Shown here one piece after another: positions 1 through 4,974 of a DNA stretch of 5,255 nucleotides (position 1 is its first letter; every line of letters begins with the position of its first letter). Location: positions 1 through 5,255 of the forward strand of contig JAGVCD010000126.1 in assembly GCA_020059425.1 (NCBI GenBank). Reading direction: 5' to 3'. The position numbers were made by a program, and so were the translations under genes. The DNA comes from Chamaesiphon sp. (GTDB taxonomy: Bacteria > Cyanobacteriota > Cyanobacteriia > Cyanobacteriales > Chamaesiphonaceae). The notes beneath the pieces are model-generated. The model had not been told where the DNA came from, searched no databases, and saw only the letters and a list, made by a program, of their open reading frames with translations.

Positions 1-1260
1 CCAGCCGGTGCCCCCACTCGTGGTCGATCGGAAGTACTACCCACTGGCCGCAATTTTTACTCTGTGGATATCCGCGCTGTCCCCACCGAAAGTGCCTGGG
101 ACGTGGGACGGAAAGCTGCGGAAGCTCTCATCGAACGCTATACCCAAGAACATGGCGAATATCCGCGCACTTTGGGCTTATCGATTTGGGGAACAGCCAC
201 CATGCGTACCGGTGGTGATGACTTAGCCGAAGCCTTAGCTCTACTGGGAGTTCGGCCAGTATGGGATGGGATGTCGCGGCGGGTAGTAGATTTTGAGATT
301 CTGCCATTGTCCGTGTTGGATCGACCACGGGTAGATGTGACCCTGCGGATTTCCGGTTTCTTCCGAGATGCTTTCCCTAATTTGATTGATTTATTCAACC
401 AGGCCGTAGCCGCTGTAGCTGCTTTAGATGAACCCGCCGAGCAAAATCCCTTGGCCGCCCAAGTCCAAGCGGAAACGGCGAATTGGTTAATAGAAGGCAT
501 CGATGAAGAAGAAGCGATCGAGCGTTCCTCCCACCGGGTATTTGGTTCAAAGCCAGGCGCATATGGAGCGGGTTTGCAAGGTTTAATTGATTCTCAAAAC
601 TGGTCGGATGAGCAGGACTTAGCGAACGCTTATATCAATTGGAGTAGTTATGCCTATAGTGGTAATGGCGTGGGCAAGGCAGCGCCGGAGGCTTTTCAGC
701 GCCGCTTAGGTGACATGGAAGTGGTACTGCAAAATCAGGATAATCGTGAACATGACTTGCTGGATTCTGATGATTATTATCAATTTCAAGGAGGTTTAAC
801 AGCCGCCGTGCGATCGATCAGCGGTCAGCAACCGGCTACTTATTTTGGCGATAACGCCTTGACTGAAAATCCGAAAGTCCGATCGCTGTCCGAGGAAATA
901 GCTAAGGTCTATCGATCGCGGGTGGTGAATCCTAAATGGATCAGCGGTGTAATGCGCCACGGTTACAAAGGAGCCTTTGAAATGTCCGCTACGGTAGATT
1001 TCTTGTTTGCCTACGATGCTACTGCCCATTGCGTCGCCGACCATATGTATGAGGGAGTAGCCAACGCTTACCTATTTGATCCACAGGTACAAGATTTTGT
1101 AAAACAGCATAATCCTTGGGCAGCTAGAGACATGGCCGATCGACTATTGGAGGCCCATCAACGGGGTTTATGGGCAACAGCTAGCCCAGAAACCCTCGCT
1201 CAGCTTCAGGAAATTTCCCTAGAAATGGAGGGTGAAGTAGAAAATACTCTCACCCCTTAG
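1..1260 (+). CDS. cobN: Cobaltochelatase subunit CobN, 3' part (5' end outside window)
   Basis: C-terminal 419 residues of the large subunit of the ATP-dependent aerobic cobaltochelatase, which inserts cobalt into hydrogenobyrinate a,c-diamide during cobalamin synthesis in the cytoplasm. The frame is open from base 1 and already reads a typical CobN stretch ([18 protein letters not shown], residues 3-20), so the GTG at 64 is internal and not a start. Other family landmarks are [15 protein letters not shown] (window residues 245-259), a [21 protein letters not shown] block (HGYKGAF from residue 320), and a C-terminal [15 protein letters not shown] segment. Full-length CobN is usually about 1,200-1,400 residues, so roughly a third is visible. 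The related magnesium chelatase subunit ChlH is the main alternative, but these motifs fit CobN better. The gene ends in two consecutive in-frame TAG codons (1258-1263). No cobalamin partner gene is visible; the downstream gene is convergent and unrelated. Confidence 0.93.
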   Translation, partial: PAGAPTRGRSEVLPTGRNFYSVDIRAVPTESAWDVGRKAAEALIERYTQEHGEYPRTLGLSIWGTATMRTGGDDLAEALALLGVRPVWDGMSRRVVDFEILPLSVLDRPRVDVTLRISGFFRDAFPNLIDLFNQAVAAVAALDEPAEQNPLAAQVQAETANWLIEGIDEEEAIERSSHRVFGSKPGAYGAGLQGLIDSQNWSDEQDLANAYINWSSYAYSGNGVGKAAPEAFQRRLGDMEVVLQNQDNREHDLLDSDDYYQFQGGLTAAVRSISGQQPATYFGDNALTENPKVRSLSEEIAKVYRSRVVNPKWISGVMRHGYKGAFEMSATVDFLFAYDATAHCVADHMYEGVANAYLFDPQVQDFVKQHNPWAARDMADRLLEAHQRGLWATASPETLAQLQEISLEMEGEVENTLTP

Positions 1261-1325
1261 TAGAGCAATCAACCAGCCAAACCAAAGATCGTGATCTTAG
1301 CTCCCCAAGCTCTTGGCTTGCTCTA
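1261..1325. terminator. Nested inverted repeat in the cobN / TPR convergent junction, possible bidirectional terminator
   Basis: The spacer between the two convergent stop codons is only 36 bases. TAGAGCA (1261-1267) is complementary to TGCTCTA (1319-1325), and AGCCAA (1275-1280) to TTGGCT (1313-1318), so the two stems can stack around an unpaired bulge at 1268-1274. Inside lies a short hairpin AAGATC / GATCTT (1285-1290 / 1293-1298), which covers the TPR stop codon. No good T-run follows on either strand, so a classical intrinsic terminator is not shown. The pairing is seen in sequence; the terminator role is inferred from position. Confidence 0.3.
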
Positions 1326-2649
1326 AAGCATCTTGATAGTTAGCATCACTGCCCTGCTTTTTGTAAATATCAGCCGATCGTTGATAATCTGCAATCGCCT
1401 TTTTCTTGTTTCCTAAAACAGCATGAACACCGCCTCGGTTGTAATAAGCCATGGCATACTGAGCATCTAATTGGATAGCTTTATCATAATCAGCTACCGC
1501 CTTTTCATATTTCTTCAGACCATAGTAAGCAGCACCACGATTGGTATAATTAATGGCATTGCGAGGCTCTATTTGCACGGCTCTATTATGATCAGCAATA
1601 GCTTTATCATATTTTTTCAATTCATAGTAAGCCAGACCCCGATTAGTATAGGCTACGGCGTATTGAGAATTTAGTTGCAAGGCTTTATCAAAGTCAGCAA
1701 TTGCTTTGTTGTATTTTTTGAGTTCGTAATAGTCCAAACCTCGATTGGTATAAGTCACCGCATTTTTAGAGTTCAATTGGATCGCTTGATCATAATCAGC
1801 AATGGCTTTGTTGTATTGCTTAAGTTCATCGTAGGCGAAAGCACGATTGATATAAGTATATAAATCTTTAGGGTTTAATTGGGTCACTTTGTTATAGTCA
1901 GCGATCGCCTTTTCATACTTTTTCAATTTGCTATAAATCGTGGCACGGTTATAGTAAGCATTCGCATTTTTGGTATCGACCCGCACCACTCTGTCATAGT
2001 CAGCGATCGCCTTGTCGTATTGCTTCAATTTGCCGTAGGCCACACCGCGATTGTAATAAGCATCAGTATTTTTAGAATTTAGTTGGATGGTTTTGCTGTA
2101 ATCTGATACAGCCTTTTCATATTTTTCTAATTTGCTATAAGCAGTAGCTCGTTCATAATAAGCGATCGCATTTTGCGCATCTACCTTAATGACCTGATCG
2201 AAGTCAGCAATTGCTCCATCATATTTAGCTAATTTATTGTGGGCAACGCCGCGATTAAAATAAGCCACATTGTTTTTAGGATCCAGCTGAGTTACCTTGC
2301 CGTAATCAGCGATCGCTCTGGTGTAGCTCTTCAATTTATCGTAAGCCGTACCCCGGATAAAATACAGCCGAGCATTCTGCGGACTACTGGCAATGGCTTG
2401 GTTCATATCTATTAACATGCCGCGATAGTCGTTTTTACCCTCTTTGGCCACTGCACTATTGATTAAACTATCCACAGATTTCTTGGGTTTAGTGGATTTG
2501 GATGGCTGAGAGGGCGCGGTAATCGTTTCTAAGTCCGTCGCTGCGGTATTTTTTTGTTCAGCTGAGAGCGCCAGAGCAGAAACAGACAATGCACAACTAA
2601 CTAAAAATGCATTTCCCAAGAGGGCAACGGACAAAAGACGACTATTCAT
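1297..2649 (-). CDS. Exported tetratricopeptide repeat (TPR) protein, 11 tandem TPR units
   Basis: A 450-residue protein of unknown specific role. Residues 1-28 form an export signal (basic R4, then a hydrophobic core LLSVALLGNAFLVSC). The segment LVSC at 16-19 fits a lipobox, while small residues further on (around ALALSA, 24-30) would also allow signal peptidase I cleavage, so lipoprotein versus soluble periplasmic protein is unresolved. A low-complexity Ser/Thr/Pro/Lys linker (about 30-58) precedes eleven gapless 34-residue TPR units (59-432), most with the pattern Y-x-NRG-x-x-Y-x-x-L-x-x-Y-x-KAIADY. A short C-terminal helix follows. TPR superhelices usually act as protein-binding scaffolds; no catalytic domain is visible. 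I chose ATG at 2649; an in-frame TTG at 2655 would add two residues. No Shine-Dalgarno is visible at either, which is common in cyanobacteria. The gene is convergent with cobN and divergent from rplU, so it is probably monocistronic. Confidence 0.9.
   Translation of the reverse strand: MNSRLLSVALLGNAFLVSCALSVSALALSAEQKNTAATDLETITAPSQPSKSTKPKKSVDSLINSAVAKEGKNDYRGMLIDMNQAIASSPQNARLYFIRGTAYDKLKSYTRAIADYGKVTQLDPKNNVAYFNRGVAHNKLAKYDGAIADFDQVIKVDAQNAIAYYERATAYSKLEKYEKAVSDYSKTIQLNSKNTDAYYNRGVAYGKLKQYDKAIADYDRVVRVDTKNANAYYNRATIYSKLKKYEKAIADYNKVTQLNPKDLYTYINRAFAYDELKQYNKAIADYDQAIQLNSKNAVTYTNRGLDYYELKKYNKAIADFDKALQLNSQYAVAYTNRGLAYYELKKYDKAIADHNRAVQIEPRNAINYTNRGAAYYGLKKYEKAVADYDKAIQLDAQYAMAYYNRGGVHAVLGNKKKAIADYQRSADIYKKQGSDANYQDALEQAKSLGS
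1354..2475 (-). repeat. Tandem array of eleven 102-bp units encoding the TPRs
   Basis: The TPR region is a gapless array of 11 units of 102 bp (11 x 34 codons = 1,122 bp). Units 5-10 are the most alike in protein, and units 7-9 share nearly the same YxNR..-Y-x-EL-K-x-Y-x-KAIAD framework. The first unit (2475 downward) and the last (ending at 1354) are the most diverged, as is usual for capping repeats. The plus strand of this region shows several long open frames, but these are mirror frames produced by the repeat codon pattern and not genes. Confidence 0.88.
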
Positions 2650-2704
2650 ATACAAGGCTGTATGGCTTGAACTGATTTACTGACTTGATGTTACCGTAAA
2701 ATTT

Positions 2705-2731
2705 GCAGCTGCATCTGATCAAACATGATCA
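2705..2731. promoter_or_regulatory. Palindrome cluster upstream of the TPR gene, possible operator
   Basis: GCAGCTGC (2705-2712) is followed by two TGATCA palindromes (2716-2721 and 2726-2731) whose centres are 10 bp apart, about one turn of B-DNA. The cluster lies 56-82 bases upstream of the TPR ATG, where a promoter or operator would be expected. Palindromes placed on the same helix face can bind two dimers of a regulator, but TGATCA is short and could recur by chance in this composition. Regulatory function is inference only. Confidence 0.25.
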
Positions 2732-2837
2732 ATGCTTATGAAAAAAATATATATAATCATAAATTATTATAAAAAGTCGATTCTGTTCTATTGCCAGCAA
2801 CACCAAATTGAATCTGAGATTTTTTAGCCGTTAACCA

Positions 2838-2867
2838 TTGACTATCATTCGTGTATTGAGCGATAAT
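2838..2867 (+). promoter_or_regulatory. Sigma-70-type promoter of rplU-rpmA
   Basis: TTGACT (2838-2843; 5 of 6 to the -35 consensus) and GATAAT (2862-2867; 5 of 6 to the -10 consensus) are separated by 18 bases. Transcription would start near 2874-2875, giving a 5' untranslated leader of about 93 bases before the L21 ATG. The AT-rich tract further upstream could help as an UP-like element. This is the best promoter match I found in the window. Confidence 0.65.
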
Positions 2868-2891
2868 GATTTGCTGTTCCTCTGCTCGGAT

Positions 2892-2944
2892 CAGGTTGTG
2901 AATACATCAAGTCTTGCTCAGATATATTTCGGAGTGAGCACCTG
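2892..2944 (+). promoter_or_regulatory. Possible structured 5' leader of rplU
   Basis: In the inferred rplU leader, CAGGT (2892-2896) can pair with ACCTG (2940-2944), enclosing TGCTCA (2915-2920) paired with TGAGCA (2935-2940); the two stems share base 2940, so one pair must give way. The only purine-rich GGAG (2931-2934) lies in the apical loop region, 33 bases before the ATG, too far to be a normal ribosome binding site. Ribosomal protein leaders with autoregulatory folds are known, including for L21 in Firmicutes; I know of no described cyanobacterial one. The pairing is seen, the function is inferred. Confidence 0.3.
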
Positions 2945-2967
2945 TACGGCAAATTAATCCAAAATCT

Positions 2968-3285
2968 ATGACTTACGCAATTATTGAAACTGGTGGCAAG
3001 CAAATGCGGGTAGAAGCCGGTCGCTTCTACGACATTGAACTGCTTCATGTTGAAGAAAAAGGTGCTGTCACCATTGACCAAGTACTAATGGTCGCTGACG
3101 GTGACAACGTTACTATTGGCCAACCATTGGTAGCTGGGGCTGTTGTCAACGGCACTGTCGTTCGCCACATGCGCGGTCGCAAGGTCATCGTTTATAAGAT
3201 GCAACCTAAGAAAAAGACTCGTAAAAAACGTGGTCACCGTCAAGAAATCACCCGCTTAATGATTGATTCGATCGTTGTTAAGTAA
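2968..3285 (+). CDS. rplU: 50S ribosomal protein L21
   Basis: Large-subunit protein bL21, which binds 23S rRNA. The 105-residue length fits the family (about 100-130). The N-terminus [24 protein letters not shown] is the conserved start of bacterial L21, split here as the [10 protein letters not shown] motif at 3-12. The middle carries TIGQPLV (about 50-56) and the C-terminal third the basic RNA-binding segment [14 protein letters not shown] preceded by KVIVYKMQ (about 71-94 overall). The ATG at 2968 is the only sensible start: no other start codon lies between it and the in-frame TGA at 2935. No Shine-Dalgarno precedes it at normal distance. It is followed 27 bases later by rpmA, the usual bacterial order, and the two are very likely cotranscribed from the promoter at 2838-2867. 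Confidence 0.98.
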   Translation: MTYAIIETGGKQMRVEAGRFYDIELLHVEEKGAVTIDQVLMVADGDNVTIGQPLVAGAVVNGTVVRHMRGRKVIVYKMQPKKKTRKKRGHRQEITRLMIDSIVVK

Positions 3286-3302
3286 TATCGCATTCCATAA
3301 TC

Positions 3303-3306
3303 GAGG
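3303..3306 (+). promoter_or_regulatory. Ribosome binding site of rpmA
   Basis: GAGG ends 6 bases before the ATG at 3313, a good Shine-Dalgarno position. It lies within the 27-base rplU-rpmA spacer and supports the chosen start of L27. By contrast, rplU lacks such a site, so the two operon genes may be initiated differently. Confidence 0.6.
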
Positions 3307-3312
3307 CAAATC

Positions 3313-3573
3313 ATGGCAAGTAAAAAGGGTACAGGTAGTACTAGAAACGGGCGCGATTCTAACGCCCAACGCTTAGGCGTGAAGCTTTACGGCGGTCAAG
3401 TAGCAAAGGCTGGCTGTATTATTGTGCGTCAACGGGGTACCACGGTTCATGCTGGTAACGGCGTTGGCATCGGCAAAGATTACACACTTTTTGCTTTAGT
3501 TGATGGTGTGGTGACTTTTGAACGACGCGGTAAAAATGGTAAAAAAGTTAGCGTTTATGCTCCCGTAGCTTAA
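3313..3573 (+). CDS. rpmA: 50S ribosomal protein L27
   Basis: Large-subunit protein bL27, whose flexible N-terminus reaches the peptidyl transferase centre and contacts the tRNA acceptor end. The 86 residues cover the full family length. The hallmark [21 protein letters not shown] (residues 4-24) and the VRQRGT motif (38-43) are intact, as are [10 protein letters not shown] (about 56-65) and VTFERRGK. The N-terminus reads MASKKG, with Ser at position 3 where most bacteria have His (MAHKKG). There is no cleavable N-terminal extension of the kind removed by the Prp protease in Firmicutes. It is the last gene of the rplU operon: a strong terminator lies 15 bases downstream, so obgE, often found next in other bacteria, is not part of this unit. 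Confidence 0.98.
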   Translation: MASKKGTGSTRNGRDSNAQRLGVKLYGGQVAKAGCIIVRQRGTTVHAGNGVGIGKDYTLFALVDGVVTFERRGKNGKKVSVYAPVA

Positions 3574-3588
3574 CCAATAACTGAAATT

Positions 3589-3629
3589 AAAGCCCCAGAT
3601 TCTGGCCAGAACCTGGGGCTTTTGTCTTG
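3589..3629 (+). terminator. Intrinsic terminator of rplU-rpmA
   Basis: AAAGCCCCAG (3589-3598) pairs perfectly with CTGGGGCTTT (3613-3622), and the intervening sequence contains a second self-complementary element TTCTGGCCAGAA (3600-3611). A T-rich tail (TTTTGTCTT, 3620-3628) follows. The stem starts 15 bases after the rpmA stop codon. This is a textbook rho-independent terminator, the expected main form of termination in cyanobacteria. Confidence 0.9.
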
Positions 3630-3657
3630 ATGGGGCTATGTACAAAAATAGTTCATC

Positions 3658-3702
3658 AAAAAGCCCACAGGACAAATCCAGAAGATTTGATTTGTGGGCT
3701 TT
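3658..3702 (-). terminator. Intrinsic terminator of the tRNA-Thr gene
   Basis: AAAGCCCACA (3660-3669) and TGTGGGCTTT (3693-3702) form a perfect 10-bp stem, with a further inner stem CAAATC / GATTTG (3673-3678 / 3684-3689) around a 5-base loop. Read on the minus strand, the hairpin begins 6 bases after the tRNA 3' end and runs into TTTTT (complement of 3658-3662). It therefore terminates minus-strand transcription, facing the rpmA terminator. Confidence 0.8.
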
Positions 3703-3708
3703 GAAGTA

Positions 3709-3781
3709 AGCTGGTGGACAGACTCGAACTCCCGACCGGCTGATTACAAATCAGCTGCTCTACCAACTGAGCTACACCAGC
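3709..3781 (-). tRNA. trnT-UGU: tRNA-Thr (anticodon UGU)
   Basis: A 73-base cloverleaf on the minus strand: acceptor GCTGGTG / CACCAGC (all Watson-Crick), D stem GCTC / GAGC, anticodon stem GCTGA / TCAGC with loop TTTGTAA, 5-base variable loop CGGTC, and T arm with loop TTCGAGT. The anticodon TGT is the complement of 3746-3748 and reads ACA (and other ACN) threonine codons. The discriminator base is T and no CCA is encoded, so CCA must be added by nucleotidyltransferase. One oddity is in the T stem: GGGAG faces CTGTC, giving a G-G mismatch at the third pair (tRNA positions 51 and 63; bases 3731 and 3719) beside a G-U pair. The tRNA is flanked by its own promoter-like element and terminator, so it appears to be a single-gene unit. 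Confidence 0.96.
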
Positions 3782-3800
3782 ATTTATTCATTTGTCTCTA

Positions 3801-3809
3801 AGAATAGCA
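3801..3809 (-). promoter_or_regulatory. Possible extended -10 promoter of tRNA-Thr
   Basis: On the minus strand this reads TGCTATTCT, an extended -10 form (TGn followed by TATTCT). Initiation would fall near 3794, about 13 bases before the tRNA 5' end, a reasonable short precursor leader. No good -35 hexamer stands at normal spacing, which extended -10 promoters can tolerate. Confidence 0.4.
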
Positions 3810-3830
3810 TACCCCAGGTTAATTTGAATA

Positions 3831-3860
3831 TTTACATCTGGATCAAATTTCTACTAACAT
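3831..3860 (+). promoter_or_regulatory. Possible promoter of the sbpA-cysT operon
   Basis: TTTACA (3831-3836; 5 of 6 to -35) with TAACAT (3855-3860; 4 of 6 to -10) at 18-base spacing. The match is modest. Sulfate transport operons in cyanobacteria are known to be induced by sulfur starvation through the LysR-type activator CysR, and a weak core promoter would fit an activated gene, but I cannot identify a CysR site here. The rest of the 152-base stretch between tRNA and sbpA shows nothing else recognisable. Confidence 0.3.
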
Positions 3861-3920
3861 CAGCAAAGAAATCGCAGATAATCCACCCAACGGCGCATTA
3901 GACAGCAGATTGAAAAATAT

Positions 3921-3925
3921 AGAGG
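3921..3925 (+). promoter_or_regulatory. Ribosome binding site that sets the sbpA start
   Basis: AGAGG lies 8 bases before the ATG at 3934. It favours that ATG over the in-frame TTG at 3910, which has no comparable purine-rich site and would place eight extra residues (MKNIEATK) in front of the signal sequence. Confidence 0.6.
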
Positions 3926-3933
3926 CAACAAAA

Positions 3934-4974
3934 ATGGTTTGGTGGCGGCAATTACTAAAGTTATCTCAAAGGCGATCGATCTCTCTGGCCATGGCCATTT
4001 GCTGTTTATTGGTTGGTTTAAATAGTTGTACGCCACAAAATAACGTCGAAATCACCTTGGTCTCCTACACCGTCACTAAAGCCGCCTACCAACAGATTGC
4101 TGATAACTTTGCGGCAGAGTGGCAAAAAAGCCATCAACAGAACGTGGTCTTCAACCAAAGCTATGGCGCTTCTGGTTCCCAATCACGAGCGGTGGCGGAT
4201 GGCCTAGAAGCCGATGTCGTGGCTCTTTCTTTGCAACCAGACATCGATAAAATCCAACAGGCCGGACTCATTGATCAAGGTTGGGAAAATGAGTTGCCCA
4301 ATAAATCGATCGTCAGTCAATCGGTGGTTTCTTTAATTACCCAACCAGGCAATCCCAAACAAATTAAGACCTGGCAAAATTTAGCCCAGCCGGGTCTCAA
4401 AATTGTGACCGCCAATCCCAAAAGCTCCGGGGTGGCCAAATGGAACTTTTTGGCCATCTGGGGCGCATTAGCGAAAGAGTTACCCAACCAAGAAGCTCAA
4501 GTTTTCGACCAAACCCAAAAGATTTATCAAAATGCGATCGTCCTAGCCAAAGATGCGCGGGAAGCTAGTGATACATTTTTTAAGCAAGGTCAGGGCGATG
4601 TGCTAATTACCTACGAAAACGAAGCGATCTTGATCGGCCAAAAAGGTGAGAAGCTGGACTTTGTATCGCCACCCGTGAATATATCGATCGATAACCCAGT
4701 GGCGATCGTTGATCAAAATGTCCGCAAACACCAAAATCAAGCCGTAGTTGAAGCTTTTGTGAAATATTTATTTACCCCCGCTGCCCAACGGGAATTTGCC
4801 AAAGTCGGCTTTCGGCCAGTCTTACCAGCGGTTTACCAAGAGTTTAAGCAGCAGTATCAAAAAGTTGATGCACCTTTTAAAGCCACAGATATCGGTAGCT
4901 GGTCAGATATCCAGGCCAAATTTTTTGCCGATGGCGGATTATTCGATCGCATTGAGGCCAACCTAAAAAAATGA
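3934..4974 (+). CDS. sbpA: Sulfate/thiosulfate ABC transporter substrate-binding protein
   Basis: Periplasmic receptor that binds sulfate (and probably thiosulfate) and delivers it to the CysT-CysW-CysA transporter. The 346-residue length fits the family. From the ATG, the basic N-region (R5, K9, RR at 13-14) and hydrophobic core (17-30, LAMAICCLLVGL) lead to a lipobox-like LNSC with Cys32, suggesting a lipid-anchored form. Family motifs follow: LVSYTVTKAAY (42-52), the ligand-loop region SYGASGSQSRAVADGLEADVV split over residues 76-96 with S80, G81 and S82, NPKSSGVAKWNFLA (161-174), and DVLITYENEAIL further on. The C-terminus has the usual YLFTPAAQREFAKVGFRPV. The stop codon overlaps the cysT start, indicating an operon and probable translational coupling. 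Relatives such as molybdate- or phosphate-binding proteins are less likely given the motifs and the cysT neighbour. Confidence 0.96.
   Translation: MVWWRQLLKLSQRRSISLAMAICCLLVGLNSCTPQNNVEITLVSYTVTKAAYQQIADNFAAEWQKSHQQNVVFNQSYGASGSQSRAVADGLEADVVALSLQPDIDKIQQAGLIDQGWENELPNKSIVSQSVVSLITQPGNPKQIKTWQNLAQPGLKIVTANPKSSGVAKWNFLAIWGALAKELPNQEAQVFDQTQKIYQNAIVLAKDAREASDTFFKQGQGDVLITYENEAILIGQKGEKLDFVSPPVNISIDNPVAIVDQNVRKHQNQAVVEAFVKYLFTPAAQREFAKVGFRPVLPAVYQEFKQQYQKVDAPFKATDIGSWSDIQAKFFADGGLFDRIEANLKK

Larger units (their letters stand above)
2650..2967. other. Divergent intergenic region between the TPR gene and rplU
   Basis: This 318-base stretch contains no credible coding sequence. It holds, from the TPR side, an untranslated leader without clear Shine-Dalgarno, a cluster of palindromes (2705-2731), a very AT-rich tract (about 2736-2777, mostly A/T with ATATATAT and A7 runs), the rplU promoter (2838-2867) and a foldable rplU leader (2892-2944). 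The minus-strand TPR promoter is not clear. A weak possibility on the minus strand is TTGATC (complement of 2718-2723) with TACGGT (complement of 2693-2698), but the -10 match is poor. The open frame on the minus strand overlapping the rplU start is a shadow. Confidence 0.7.

Noticed and set aside
138..500. Minus-strand 120-codon open frame inside cobN
   Set aside because: It lies fully inside conserved cobN sequence on the opposite strand and has a composition typical of a shadow frame.
64..1260. A complete 398-residue gene starting at GTG 64
   Set aside because: The same frame is open to base 1 and upstream codons encode conserved CobN residues, so this is an internal codon of a gene that starts outside the window.
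1471..2082. Three consecutive plus-strand open frames of 62-67 codons opposite the TPR gene
   Set aside because: They recur with the 102-bp repeat period and are the mirror image of the TPR codons; the hydrophobic Ile/Val/Phe-rich products are a by-product of reading the complement, with no ribosome binding site evidence.
1354..2475. Regular 102-bp periodicity considered as a CRISPR-like or satellite repeat
   Set aside because: The period equals 34 codons exactly, and the translation is a standard TPR series; there are no short identical repeats with unique spacers.
2934..2957. Seven-codon upstream frame (GTG to TAA) in the rplU leader
   Set aside because: The start is a GTG without a well-placed Shine-Dalgarno and the frame is too short to distinguish from chance.
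2845..3081. Minus-strand 78-codon open frame across the rplU start
   Set aside because: It overlaps the well-supported rplU promoter, leader and N-terminus and shows no recognisable protein features.
3910..3933. TTG at 3910 as the start of sbpA
   Set aside because: The ATG at 3934 has AGAGG at 8-base spacing and begins directly at a normal signal sequence; the TTG has no such support.
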